DNA of 64,000 nt from Eurosta solidaginis (taxonomy: Eukaryota > Arthropoda > Insecta > Diptera > Tephritidae), in contig NC_090321.1 in assembly GCF_040869045.1 (NCBI RefSeq), forward strand, positions 74,123,183 to 74,187,182, written 5' to 3'. Within the stretch, counting starts at the first letter, position 1. Each line of letters opens with the position of its first letter. Shown piece after piece: positions 24,287-35,415 of this stretch. Made by a program: the position numbers and the translations under genes. Under the pieces are notes generated by a model. The model worked only from the letters and a program-made list of their open reading frames with translations. It did not search any database and was not told where the DNA came from.

Positions 24287-24843
24287 TGTAACACTAAGGG
24301 GTACTGTCATCTCTAAGCGATGCTAAGCAGTGACTTGCATGCACATCCATAAATCAATCATTATGTATCTACATAAACGAATCACTAATTATGTCTACAC
24401 ATATGTAAGTACACGCAGGGAGAAGCATCGCACAAACAAATGCATATATCTTATCTGAGGTGCTTACAAGAGAGGGCAATAATTTGTGCAAGTATTACTC
24501 GCGCGCATATGAGAAGCAATAAACATAGTTGTGGCTGGTGATTTTGTAGCTGATAACTAACTAGTAAGTTCTGGAATGGAAAAGCCTAGAAGTTTGCAAC
24601 GAGGAAATCAGATAGTATAAAAAGGCGACAGTAGAGGCGCGAGGGTTTTAGTTTCATTGAAGCTATCAATCAGTTTTGATTAAGCACGCAATCTGTCGGG
24701 CAATAGTAGAGTTATTTATTGTGAAGTACTTTAATAAAGGCCATTTGGCATTATTAAATATTGGAGTTATTTATTCAATAGTTTAGTGATTCGAACTTAG
24801 CAGAAGGTTGCAAATAAGAGGATTTGCAAGTAAATTGGTTACA
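24287..24843 (+). repeat. 5' LTR (557 bp)
   Basis: Starts TGTAACACTAAGG, ends GGTTACA. A TATAAAAAGGC box is at about 24616 and an AATAAA at about 24732. Compared with the 3' LTR it lacks about 12 bp at its start but keeps about 36 bp around 24557 that the other copy has lost. Confidence 0.85.
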
Positions 24844-24902
24844 ATTGGTGTCAGAAAAGGAATTGTTGAATAAATTCCGAAGATTTTGAATACAACTTGG
24901 AC

Positions 24903-26887
24903 ATGGCAAAGTTCAGTGAATTAAAGATCCAGAAACTGAACAAGGAGTTGGAGAGCCGTGGATTGAATACGGCATTAAACTCGAACTTCAGTCACGATTT
25001 CGAGAGGCAATGGAAGCAGAAGGAATTAACGTGGAAGAGTATGTCTTTCCTCTTGATGGCGAGGAGACAACAAAAATTGAAGAGAAAAATGAAACATCGC
25101 AGACAGTTACGAGCACAGACTTGAACATGATATTGGCTGCAATATCTGCACAAACATCGACAGTAACATCAATGTCGTCGCAAATATCCTCTCAACTGGA
25201 AGAACCGAAGACATATTTGGCATCTCAACTGGAATCACAGGAGACACGTATAGCTTCTCAACTGGAATCGCAGGAGAACCGCATAACATCGAAGAATGAA
25301 GCACAAGAGGCACGAATATCCGAAATGTCGGCACAAATAGCAGCGCAGATCCCTGCACAACTGGAAGAGCAAGAAGGACGTATTTCTTCGAAGATGGAGG
25401 CGCAAGACACAAAAATTTTGCAACTTGAGAACAAAATCGATGCCGAGATTTAAACATTGCGAGGTCATATACAGGAGTTGCAACTAAATCGTCCAGTTGT
25501 TTCAGCAAGCAATACGAAGGTAAAAAGTCCATCTTTTGACGGCTCTGTTCCTTTCCAGGTGTTTAAGATTCAGTTTGAGAAGACCGCAGCAGTGAACAAC
25601 TGAAATGGTGAAGATAAAGTTGCTGCACTGTTCATGGCATTGAAAGGGCCTGCAGCTGAGATTTTACAAACCATTCCAGAGGGCGAACGGACCTGTTATG
25701 AAGAATTGATGGGTGCTCTAGAGAGACGATACGGAACTGGGCATAGGAGACAGATATACCAAATGGAGTTACTGAACCGCTTCCAGAGGCCTGGTGAAAC
25801 ATTGCAAGAGTTTGCGTCGGATGTTGAAAGGCTGGCACATTTAGCGAATGCGGACGCACCCGTGGAATACACTGAAAGGGTAAGGATTCAGAGCTTTATA
25901 AATGGCATACGGGACGTCGAAACAAAGCGAGCTACATACGCAAACCCAAAGCCAACATTCGCAGAAACGGTGTCACAAGCTCTGATTCGGGAAACAGCGT
26001 CGCTTCTGTGTAAGCCAGTTTTCAAAGCACGCTGTGTGGAAGTAGAAAGGCCAGAGTGGGTAGACGCAATATTGGAGGCGCTGAAAGGATCGCAAAAGCG
26101 GACCGAAAAAGTTATCGAATGCTTCAAATGCGGGAAGCCCGGTCACATTTCACGTCATTACGATCTTGATCCTAGTGGTTTCAACAGCATGGGTGGTCTT
26201 AATGGCAAAGCTGGAGGGGATGAGCAAGAGCAAGTAAGATGTAGAGATGGAGAGCTAGCTCCAGCTATTGAATGTCCTGTAATATCTGTGTCGCAAATTG
26301 GTAGAAAATCGAGCAGTCTTACCGTCAGAGGGAATGTGGATGGCAAGGAACGTGTACTGACTGTAGATACGGGCGCATCTCATTCCTTAATTCGATCTGA
26401 CTTGGTCAACAGGAGAGTAAAAACGTTACCTGGAGCAAGGTTGCGTACGGTCACTGGCGAGTATAACCAAGTCCAGGGAGAAGTGGTATGTGAAGTCTTG
26501 ATTGGAAAGGTCACAGTTCTATACAAATTCGTTGTGGCGGAGATCGTTGATGAAGTCATATTTGGAGTGGACTTCTTGGTTGACCATGACATCAAGATCG
26601 ATATGCAGAGAAGGGTGATGCGTTATAAGAACCAGGATATACCACTTAACTTCAGTTTGCAGAAAGGGTTCAGTAGTAATCGAGTACTGGTGGAGAAGAC
26701 TCGACAAAGACAACGAAAGTCAAAGGCAAAGGTTGATAGATCGAATGGGCCAAATAAAGCAAAATCAAAAGTACCTGCGAGAGAAACACTGGCATTGACA
26801 AAACCTAATGGACGCACAAAAACGAAGCAACGAATTTCCCAGAAAAATGCGAGTGTAGTTTCAAGCCGGAGCGCACTACTGTTGTGA
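24903..26887 (+). pseudogene. gypsy gag and protease
   Basis: The N-terminus from ATG 24903 (FSELKIQKLNKELESRGL) followed after a frameshift near 24965 by GIKLELQSRFREAMEAEG forms a SAP-like DNA-binding motif. Then comes an Ala/Gln/Ser-rich coiled-coil-like repeat (ASQLESQE..., SEMSAQIAAQ), a capsid segment (ELMGALERRYG, FQRPGETLQEFASDVERLA) and a zinc knuckle CFKCGKPGHISRHY in which the last Cys is Tyr. The aspartic protease follows with LTVDTGASHSLI at about 26362. In-frame stops occur at 25451-25453 and at about 25601. Function is lost here. Confidence 0.8.
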
Positions 26888-26940
26888 AACGTGGGAACGA
26901 TACTGATTATGCGAAGTCAATCCGTCAAGCGCAAGCTCTA

Positions 26941-27270
26941 TGAAGTAGTTCTTTGGCCAAACAACAGAGGGTGAGGGAACGGCCCAGGGTAATGAGTAGT
27001 AAGATCAAAAACTGGCATGACAAGAACTTTAATTCGGAAGGTTTCTTGGATGGAGATTTGGTACTGCTATACAACCCTCACCGGCGGAAAGGTGTTCCAT
27101 CCAAATATCGGTGCAGTTGGGAAGGCCAGGACAGAGTTGTGAAGAGGATCAGTGATGTCATCTACCGCATACAAACAATTGGGAAACCACGAAATAGAAG
27201 GGTGGTTCATTTGGAGATGCTAGCAGCGTTTAGATCGAGAGATTTGTCTGATCGGGACGATCAGACTTAG
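26941..27270 (+). pseudogene. gypsy integrase C-terminal domain remnant
   Basis: Motifs: GFLDGDLVLLYNPHRRKG, SKYRCSWEGQDRVVKRI, VIYRIQ and VVHLEMLAAF, the GPY/F-like C-terminal region of gypsy integrases. It lies directly after the gag-protease frame but in another frame, marking the deletion junction. Confidence 0.75.
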
Positions 27271-27281
27271 GTAGAGGGCAG

Positions 27282-27813
27282 TGTACCGAATATTAGCAAC
27301 ACTAAGGGGTACTGTCATCTCTAAGCGATGCTAAGCAGTGACTTGCATGCACATCCATAAATCAATCATTATGTATCTACATAAACGAATAATTAATTAT
27401 GTCTACACATATGTAAGTACACGCAGGGAGAAGCATCGCACAAATAAATGCATATATCTTATCTGAGGTGCTTACAAGAGAGGGCAATAATTTGTGCAGG
27501 TATTACTCGCGCGCATATGAGAAGCAATAAACATAATTGTGGCTGGTAGTTTTGGAAAAGCCTAGAAGTATGCAACGAGGAAATCAGAAAAAAGGCGACA
27601 GTAGAGGCGCGAGAGTTTTAGTTTCATTGAAGCTATCAATCAGTTTTGATTAAGCACGCAATCTGTCGGGCAATAGTAGAGTTATTTATTGTGAAGTATT
27701 TTAATAAAGGCCATTTTGCATTATTAAATATTGGAGTTATTTATTCAACAGTTTAGTGATTCGAACTTAGCAGAAGGTTGCAAATAAGAGGATTTGCAAG
27801 TAAATTCGTTACA
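27282..27813 (+). repeat. 3' LTR (532 bp)
   Basis: Starts TGTACCGAATATTAGC, ends CGTTACA. The TATA box present in the 5' LTR is damaged here (aaaaaaggcg). The two LTRs differ by several substitutions and indels, so the insertion is not recent. Confidence 0.8.
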
Positions 27814-27820
27814 ATATGTA

Positions 27821-28103
27821 GGAAATGTCGATACAAAAATACACTTGAGCGATTTTTCGAGATTCCGCTTCGTTTGCAAGATACAGTTTTAAAAAAATAA
27901 GGAATATTTTAATGAAAAGTTATTAACTCACAGGCTTTTTGCAATAAATCTATAAATTTTTTTTTTGAGAGTAGGCAAATATTTTGTCTACAAAAAGATT
28001 TCACAGGCGAGTTATTAACTTTTCACTAAAATGTTCCATTAAAAAATGTTTTCTTGCAAACGAAGAGGAGTCTCGAAAAGTGTAATTTTGTATCGACATT
28101 ACC
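27821..28103. mobile_element. Palindromic MITE with TA target
   Basis: Nearly the whole 283 bp folds back: the left end GGAAATGTCGATACAAAA matches the right end as inverted GGTAATGTCGATACAAAA, and pairing continues through 'cgtttgcaag' and 'gaaaagttattaact'. TA flanks both ends (27819-27820, 28104-28105), suggesting Tc1/mariner mobilisation. It lies 3 bp from the gypsy target duplication. Confidence 0.75.
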
Positions 28104-28337
28104 TATACATTTTTGCTTCGTTGTTGAAATTCTAGAGATCAATTAAAAAAACATGTGCGGTTTTGACGCGGCTTTACCCACCTCTCAATAAAAATGCAAT
28201 GAACGAAATCTCTCATCAAGTAAATCAAATGAAAATATGATCAAGAATATTTTTTTGTATTACGCCATAATAAAAAACATAGCAAAACTTTTTCAGGCTT
28301 TGTTTGACAATCCCAAAGGAGGAGCGACCAAGCTTAA
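28104..28337. other. Unassigned
   Basis: AT-rich, no homology recognised. Confidence 0.35.
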
Positions 28338-28500
28338 ATTTATCTAAGAAATACAATGGGCCAGGAGAGTATGAATGGGCTGGCTCTACTCAACATCCAC
28401 TCTACTATTGAAGTACCTCATGAAGAAATCCTAAACAAAATGGCAAAACAAACAAGAAAAATAAATAGTTTTGTAGAAAGAAAGAAAAATTTCAAATAAA
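28338..28500 (+). pseudogene. hAT transposase C-terminal dimerisation remnant
   Basis: Reads IYLRNTMGQESMNGLALLNI, then EVPHEEILNKMA, the hAT C-terminal dimerisation region in which a conserved LRS/NTM..ERL.GLALL..H motif occurs. Only the last 50 or so codons are present. Its 3' end runs into the duplicated AT-rich stretch. Confidence 0.65.
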
Positions 28501-28650
28501 TAAAAGTATAAATACCTATGTAATATGTAAAAATATAAATATGTGTATATGTTAATAGTAATATTGTTTTGTAGAAAGAAAGAAAAATTTCAAATAAATA
28601 AAAGTATAAATACCTATGTAATATGTAAACATATAAATATGTGTATATAC
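28471..28650 (+). repeat. 98-bp direct repeat, two copies
   Basis: The block starting 'ttgtagaaagaaagaaaaat' at 28471 recurs at 28569 and is almost identical through 'aatatgtgtatat'. It is a local tandem duplication at the junction between the hAT remnant and the RT fragment. Confidence 0.8.
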
Positions 28651-31600
28651 AGACCGATTGTTAAGCAGAGTACTCTGGCAAAAGTATTCGATCATATATT
28701 GCATGGTAAACTATTCGATTACATCGGTAATGCTATAGTTGAGTGCCAGCATGAATTCTTTCCTGGAAGGTCCACCTCCACCGATTTAGCTTTACTCACC
28801 AATCAAATTGTAGGTGCTTTTGAGAGCCAAGAGCAACTTGATGTTATTTATACGGACTTCTCTAAACCGTTTGACAAGGTCGATCATTCTATACTGCTAC
28901 ACAAGCTGGCGATGTACGGAATCAATGGGAACCTGTTAAAATTCTTCTCAAGTTTTTTGGAAAACAGGATGCTATATGTGTCAATTGGAGCCGATAGGTC
29001 ATCCTTGCTTATCAACGACTGGTCAGGAATCCCTCAGGGTACCCATTGCGTTCCTCTACTATTCCTAATTTTTATCAATGATCTGCCTCAGCAATTCAAG
29101 TTCGCTAAATGTCTAATGTTTGCAGACGACGTCAAGCTTTTTCAAAGAGTCCGTGATACTTCCGACCACTTAAACTTACAATCCGATCTCAATTCTTTTG
29201 CCGAATGGTGCTCAAACAATAACTTGCTCCTAAACACAAACAAATGTTGTGTTATTTCATATTCTAACAAGTAAGGAAGGTTAAGTTCGGGTGTAACCGA
29301 ACATTACATACTCAGTTGAGAGCTATGGTGGCAACATAAGGGAAAATAACCATGTAGGAAAATGAACCGAGGGAAACCCTGGAATGTGTTTGTATGACAT
29401 GTGTATCAAATGAAAGGCATTAAAGAGTATTTTATGAGGGAGTGGGCCATAGTTCTATAGGTGGACGCCATTTAGGGATATAGCCATAAAGGTGGATCAG
29501 GGTTGACTCTAGAATGCGTTTGTACGATATGGGTATCAAATTAAAGGTATTAATGAGGGTTTTAAAAGGGAGTGGTGGTTGTTGTATAGGTGGTCGCCTT
29601 TTCGAGATATCGCCTGAAAGGTGGACCAGTGGTGACTCTAGAATGTGTTTGTACGATATGGGTATCAAATTAAAGGTATTAATGAGGGTTTTAAAAGGGA
29701 GTGGTGGTTGTTGTATAGGTGGTCGCCTTTTCGAGATATCGCCATAAAGGTGGACCAGGGGTGACTCTAGAATGCGTTTGTACGATTTGGATATCAAATG
29801 AAAGGTGTTAATGAGTATTTTAAAAGGGAGTAATCCTTAGTTCCATAGGTGGGCGCCGTTTCGAGATATCGCCATAAAGGTGGACCAGGGGTGACCCTAG
29901 AATTTGTTTGTACAATATGGGCATCAAAAGAAAGGTGTTAATGAGTATTTTAAAAGTGAGTAATCCTTAGTTCCATAGGTGGACGCCGTTTCGAGATATC
30001 GCCATAAAGGTGGACCAGGAGTGACCCTAGAATTTGTTTGTACAATATGGGCATCAAACGAAAGGTGTTAATGAGTATTTTAAAAGGGAGTAATCCTTAG
30101 TTCCATAGGTTGAAGCCGTTTCGAAATATCGCCATAAAGGTGGACCAGTGGTGACCCTAGAATTTGTTTGTACAATATGGGTATCAAAAGAAAGGTGTTA
30201 ATGAGTATTTTAAAGGGAGTGGGCCTTAGTTCTGTAGGTGGATGCCGTTTCGAAATATCGCCATAAAGGTGGACCAGTGGTGACTCTAGAATGTGTTTGT
30301 ACGATATGGGTATCAAATTAAAGGTATTAATGAGGGTTTTAAAAGGGAGTGGTGGTTGTTGTATAGGTGGTCGCCTTTTCGAGATATCGCCATAAAGGTG
30401 GACCAGGGGTGACTCTAGAATGCGTTTGTACGATTTGGGTATCAAATGAAAGGTGTTAATGAATATTTTAAAAGGGATTAATCCTTAGTTCCATAGGTGG
30501 GCGCCGTTTCGAGATATCGCCATAAAGGTGGACCAGGGGTGACCCTAGAATTTGTTTGTACAATATGGGCATCAAAAGAAAGGTGTTAATGAGTATTTTA
30601 AAAGTGAGTAATCCTTAGTTCTATAGGTGGACGCCGTTTCGAAATATCGCCATAAAGGTGGACCAGGGGTGACTCTAGAATGTGTTTGTACGATATGGGT
30701 ATCAAATTAAAGGTATTAATGAGGGGTTTAAAAGGGAGTGGTGGTTGTTGTATAGGTGGTCGCCTTTTCGAGATATCGCCATAAAGGTGGACCAGGGGTG
30801 ACTCTAGAATGCGTTTGTACGATATGGGTATCAAATGAAAGGTGTTAATGAGTATTTTAAAAGGGAGTAATCCTTAGTTCCATAGGTTGAAGCCGTTTCG
30901 AAATATCGCCATAAAGGTGGACCAGTGGTGACCCTAGAATTTGTTTGTACAATATGGGTATCAAAAGAAAGGTGTTAATGAGTATTTTAAAGGGAGTGGG
31001 CCTTAGTTCTGTAGGTGGATGCCGTTTCGAAATATCGCCATAAAGGTGGACCAGTGGTGACTCTAGAATGTGTTTGTACGATATGGGTATCAAATTAAAG
31101 GTATTAATGAGGGTTTTAAAAGGGAGTGGTGGTTGTTGTATAGGTGGTCGCCTTTTCGAGATATCGCCGTAAAGGTGAACCAGGGGTGACTCTAGAATGC
31201 GTTTGTACGATATGGGTATCAAATGAAAGGTGCTAATGAGTATTTTTAAAAGGGAGTGGGCCTTCGTTCTATAGGTGTTCGCCTTTTCGAGATATCGCCA
31301 TAAAGGTGGACCAGGGGGACTTTAGAATATGTTTGTACGATATGGGTATCAAATGAAAGGTGTTAATGAGTATTTTAAAAGGGCGTCGGGCTTAGTTCTA
31401 TAGGTGGACGCCTTTTCGAGATATCGCCATAAAGGTGGACCAGGGGTGACTCTAGAATGAGTTTGTACGATATGGGTATCAAATTAAAGGTATTAATGAG
31501 AGCTTTAAAAGGGAGTGGTGTGAAGGCGTTTTCCAGATATCGACCAAAATGTGGACCAGGGTGACCCAGAACATCATCTGTTGGATACCGCTAATTTATT

Positions 31601-33126
31601 TATATATGTAATACCTGCCAAGATTTTAAGGGTTTTTTATTTCGCCCTGCAGAACTTTTTCATTTTCTTCTACTTAATATGGTAGGTGTCACAACCATTT
31701 TATAAAGTTTTTTCTAAAGTTATATTTCGCGTCAATAAAACAATCCAATTACCTTACCATGTTTCATCCCTTTTTTCGTATTTGGTATAGAATTATGGAA
31801 TTTTTTTCATTTTTCGTAATTTTCGATATCGAAAAAGTGGGCGTGGTCATAGTCGGATTTCGTTCATTTTTCATACCAAGATAAAGTGAGTTTAGGTAAG
31901 CACTTGAACCAAGTTCATTAAAGATATGTCGATTTTTGCTCAAGTTATCGTGTTAACGGCCATGCGGAAGGACAGACGGACGACTGTGTATAAAAAATGG
32001 GCGTACATATAGTAATAGGAGTAACGTTCCTGCCAAATTTCATCATGCTATCTTCAACGACTGCCAAATTACAGCTTGCAAAAGTTTTAAATTACCTTCT
32101 TTTAAAAGTGGGCGGTGCCACGCCCATTGTCCAAAATTTTACTAATTTTCTAATCTGCGTCATAAGTTCAACTCATCTGCCAGGTTTCGTCGCTTTAGCT
32201 GTCTTTTGTAATGAATTATCGCACTTTTTCGGTTTTTCGAAATTTTCGATATCGAAAAAGTGGGCGTGGTTATAGTTCGATATCGTTCATTTTAAATAGC
32301 AATCTGAGATGAGTGCTCAGGAACCTACATACCAAATTTCATCAAGATACCTTAAAATTTACTCAAGTTATCGTGTTAACGGACGGACGGACGGACATGG
32401 CTCAATCAAATTATTTTTCGATCCTGATTATTTTGATATATCGAAGTCTATATCTATCTCGATTCCTTTATATATGTACAACCAACCGTTATCCAATCAA
32501 ACTTAATATACTCTGTGAGCTCTGCTCAAATGAGTATAAAAAGACAACCGCAACATATTTTAATTATAGACTAAATGACAGATCTCTGAATCGCTGTCAT
32601 GAAATTATAGATCTGGGTGTGATTTTTGACCCAAAACTTTCCTTTTCAAGTCACATTTATTTCATTGTCTCGAAGTCTTTTGCAATGGTTGGATTTATTA
32701 CACGTAACACAAAAGATTTTAAGGACCCTATGACGTTGAAGGCACTTCATACCTCATTGGTAAGAAGTCGTCTGGAATACTGCTCAATAATATGGAATCC
32801 ATTTTATGAAGCTAACTTGTACAAAATTGAGAGAGTTCAACAAATTTTTTACAAAAATTGTATGGCTTTTGCTTCATTGGCCCGATGGTCTCCCATCGTA
32901 CACTAGCAGGCGGAAATTGCTCGGTCTTCAGGCTTTGTGTGACAGAAGAACTTGTTTTTCACTCACGTTTGCCTATAATGTTATAAACTCTAACATCAAC
33001 TATTCCGACGTATCCAGCTTATTCATTCTGTATGTTCCTCCACGTTATCTACGGAATAATAGACTATTTACCGAAGCAACTCATAGAACGAACTATCGCC
33101 CCCTGGATCCGCCACTGGTTGAATGT
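28648..33126 (+). pseudogene. CR1/Jockey-type reverse transcriptase, split by copy D
   Basis: Part 1 (28648-29270) has RT motifs YRPIVKQSTLAKVFD, HEFFPGRSTSTDLA, IYTDFSKPFDKVDHS, GIPQGTH and FADDVKLF (catalytic FADD). Part 2 (32541-33126) resumes with CHEIIDLGVIFDPKLSFSSH, LVRSRLEYCSIIW, then after a frameshift near 32890 LPSYTSRR and HRTNY, the usual end of such ORF2 proteins. When copy D is left out the frame continues directly from one part to the other. The N-terminal endonuclease is absent, so the element was 5'-truncated. Confidence 0.8.
29269..32541 (-). mobile_element. Helentron-like element, copy D
   Basis: Inverted orientation: 3' end at 29269 (AAGTAAGGAAGG, hairpin GTTCGG-GTGTAA-CCGAAC), array 29400-31560, body 31560-32500, 5' hairpin at about 32507-32538. 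About 3.27 kb. Its array is the longest complete one in the window, roughly 16 units, some alternating between a 'ggtggttgttgtataggtggtcgcc' type and a 'taatccttagttccataggtgg' type (each under 25 bp). It inserted into the RT pseudogene without visible duplication. Confidence 0.85.
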
Positions 33127-33805
33127 TGACATAATTTACTTATATACTGTAAATATATTCAATTTTTTGTTAAAATTTGACTTTACAAAAATTTTTTTTT
33201 GAAAGTGTGCGTGTTCGTCATCAGATTTTGCTAATTTTTATTTAGCACATATATAGTAATAGGAGTAACGATCCTCCCAAATTTCATCATGATATACTCA
33301 AGGACTGCCAAATTACAGCTTGAAACACTTTTAAATTACCTCTTTTAAAATTGAGCGGTGCCACGCCCAATGTCCAAAATTTTACTAGTTTTCTATTCTA
33401 CGTGATAAGGTCAACCCACCTACCAAGTTTCATCGCTTTATCCGTATTTGGTAATAAATTATCGCACTTTTTCGGTTTTTCGAAATTTTCGTTATCGAAG
33501 AAGTGGGCGTGGTTATAGCCCGATTTCGTTCATTTTAAATAGCGATCTGATATGAGTACCCAGGAACCTACATACCAAATTTCATCAATATACCTCAAAA
33601 TTTACTCAAGTTACCGTGTTAACGGACAGACGGACGGATTTTTCTTTTTTCGCCCAGAATTTCTAGGCGGAATTTCTTTTTTCGCCCAGATCATTTTGAT
33701 ATATGGAAGTCTATATCTATCTCGATTAATTTCTGCCGTTACGGATTACCGTTATGCGAACAGAATTAATATACTTTGTGAGCTCTGCTCAGCTGAATAT
33801 AAAAA
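33127..33805 (-). mobile_element. Helentron-like element, copy E (5' part only)
   Basis: Minus-strand 5' half ending at the hairpin about 33772-33801. It uses the 'ttctgttcgcataacggtaatccg' 5' variant shared with copy B. No array and no 3' end, so it is truncated; it cuts off the end of the RT pseudogene. Confidence 0.7.
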
Positions 33806-34149
33806 GCTGCATTAAATTGATGAAAGCAAAACTAAGAATATTTCTATGTAAACAAGTACAAGCAATAAATTTTCGCCATTCTCACCAAAAGCATGAATTT
33901 GCTTTTTTCTATTTTGAGTTAAAGGGTTTACTGATTTGGGTTAGGCTAAACTGGCTTGTCCGTGAGGTCCTCTCATAGTCTTAATGCGTCTATTGTGTTC
34001 CAAGAAGTTTGTTTAGCGACCAAAATTAAAATCCTATTAAAAACCAGCACCTATGTTATAAAATAACGCCGTCCTCTTGGGAAATACTAGAAGCTTTATA
34101 GGAACTATGCTACTTACTGTTTCTAAATCTGTTAAGTGTATCACTTCTT
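33806..34149. other. Unassigned
   Basis: Nothing recognised. Confidence 0.35.
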
Positions 34150-34700
34150 ACAGGTAAAGTCTTAGCCTGGCGAGCGTAAGGCACAAGCATATAACGTCTC
34201 GATCGGTTCCTCCACCCAACCCGCACTTTATACATCTGCTATCCCTAACTAGGCCTAATTTGATAGCATGTGACCCAACAATCTTCTCTTTTTGAAGAGT
34301 ACCTTTGTTAGTACAAGCATGTAAGTCCTGCACATGATCTTCGACACTTTATAGCGCCGCGCTTACGTCCACGCTTTTTATACTTTGTCGATCATGTGCA
34401 CCTCTCGCCTTATCTGAATATCGCCTATCCTTATTGAGATCTCTTCAAGCTTCGAAAGATGTGCCCTTTTTAACTTTTTCATTACCATCTATTGCCATAT
34501 GTCCTGGAAACCAATATAGATGTATGCCGCGAACTATCCCAATTTTTTCCAGGGATTGCTTACACTCTTAACACACCCTTCGCTGTTGTGCTATGCGAAA
34601 TTATTGCCTTACAATAAAACGTGCGATATAATCATGCCTATTAAAGTACACAGGTAGCTATATAACTGTAATTAATTCCACCTCCCAGGTTGTGTGCTGG
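34150..34700 (-). pseudogene. Non-LTR fragment with RNase H remnant
   Basis: Minus-strand reading gives RGIHLYWFPGHMAIDGNEK, an RNase H W.PGH..I.GNE motif, and farther on VGSHAIKLGLVRDSRCIKCG and LTLARLRLYL, the C-terminal region after RNase H. Several stops. Same general class as 18140-18795, but a different family. Confidence 0.6.
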
Positions 34701-35407
34701 CCTCGGCACCCGACATTTTATTGGTACTTGATATTCAATACCCGTATTTTAAATTCTTCTTCAATTACTTTTTTGAAATAACACAATATTACAAGCTTAA
34801 ATATTTTTTTGTTAAATAGCAGAACTAGAGAACATATACTTAAGTGAAAATTTTCTGGCAGAACCCAGACCTTTGGTATGTGCGCAAAATAAGAGGAGAA
34901 ATGAGACTGTTCAAGAATTTCATGGAATTTCATGGTCAGACATTTGCGACCAGCAGCTTTTTATAGATCAAGAGTCCCCATAAAAAATTAGAACAAGTTT
35001 GTCTAAACGATATTTCTTTCACATTAGGATGCACTTCTTTAATAGAAAGTGTATTCAGAAACTCTAGGTAACCTAATAGATCGCGTTGGGATGATCACGA
35101 GGTTGCCAAATTACGGGTTTCGTGAAATTTATTTTCTTCAACCTGACAATGGACACAGTCGTAGGAAATATAACATTAATCGAGAATTCGATGATCACTG
35201 TGAAAAAGCGTGAATGGTCGCGGTCATCACCTCTTAAGTGTGTAACTTTATCTACACTAAAGGACCCATTACTGATACTTAGCATAGAATTGACTTGACT
35301 TGAGAACTGTCACTTACAGTTCTGTTAAATGAACATTGCATGTTACTGATTACTCAAAACTTAGCAACACTTGACTTAGAAGTCTGTTGAACCGATTCAG
35401 CTATAGG
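34701..35407. other. Unassigned
   Basis: No gene or repeat recognised. Confidence 0.35.
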
Positions 35408-35415
35408 CTATACAC

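Larger units (their letters stand above)
24287..27813 (+). mobile_element. Ty3/gypsy retrotransposon with pol mostly deleted
   Basis: It is flanked by ATAT at 24283-24286 and 27814-27817, a 4-bp target duplication. Both LTRs begin TGT and end TTACA. The interior encodes gag and a protease, then jumps at about 26887-26950 straight to the C-terminal domain of integrase. RT, RNase H and the integrase core are gone, leaving 3.5 kb. A candidate primer-binding site (TGGTGTCAGAAAAGG) starts at 24846, 2 bp after the LTR, and the purine tract AGGTAGAGGGCAG lies directly before the 3' LTR. Confidence 0.85.

Noticed and set aside
29514..29747. Opposite-strand ORF in the array (MRLYDMGIKLKVLMRV type)
   Set aside because: Shadow of the same repeat unit.
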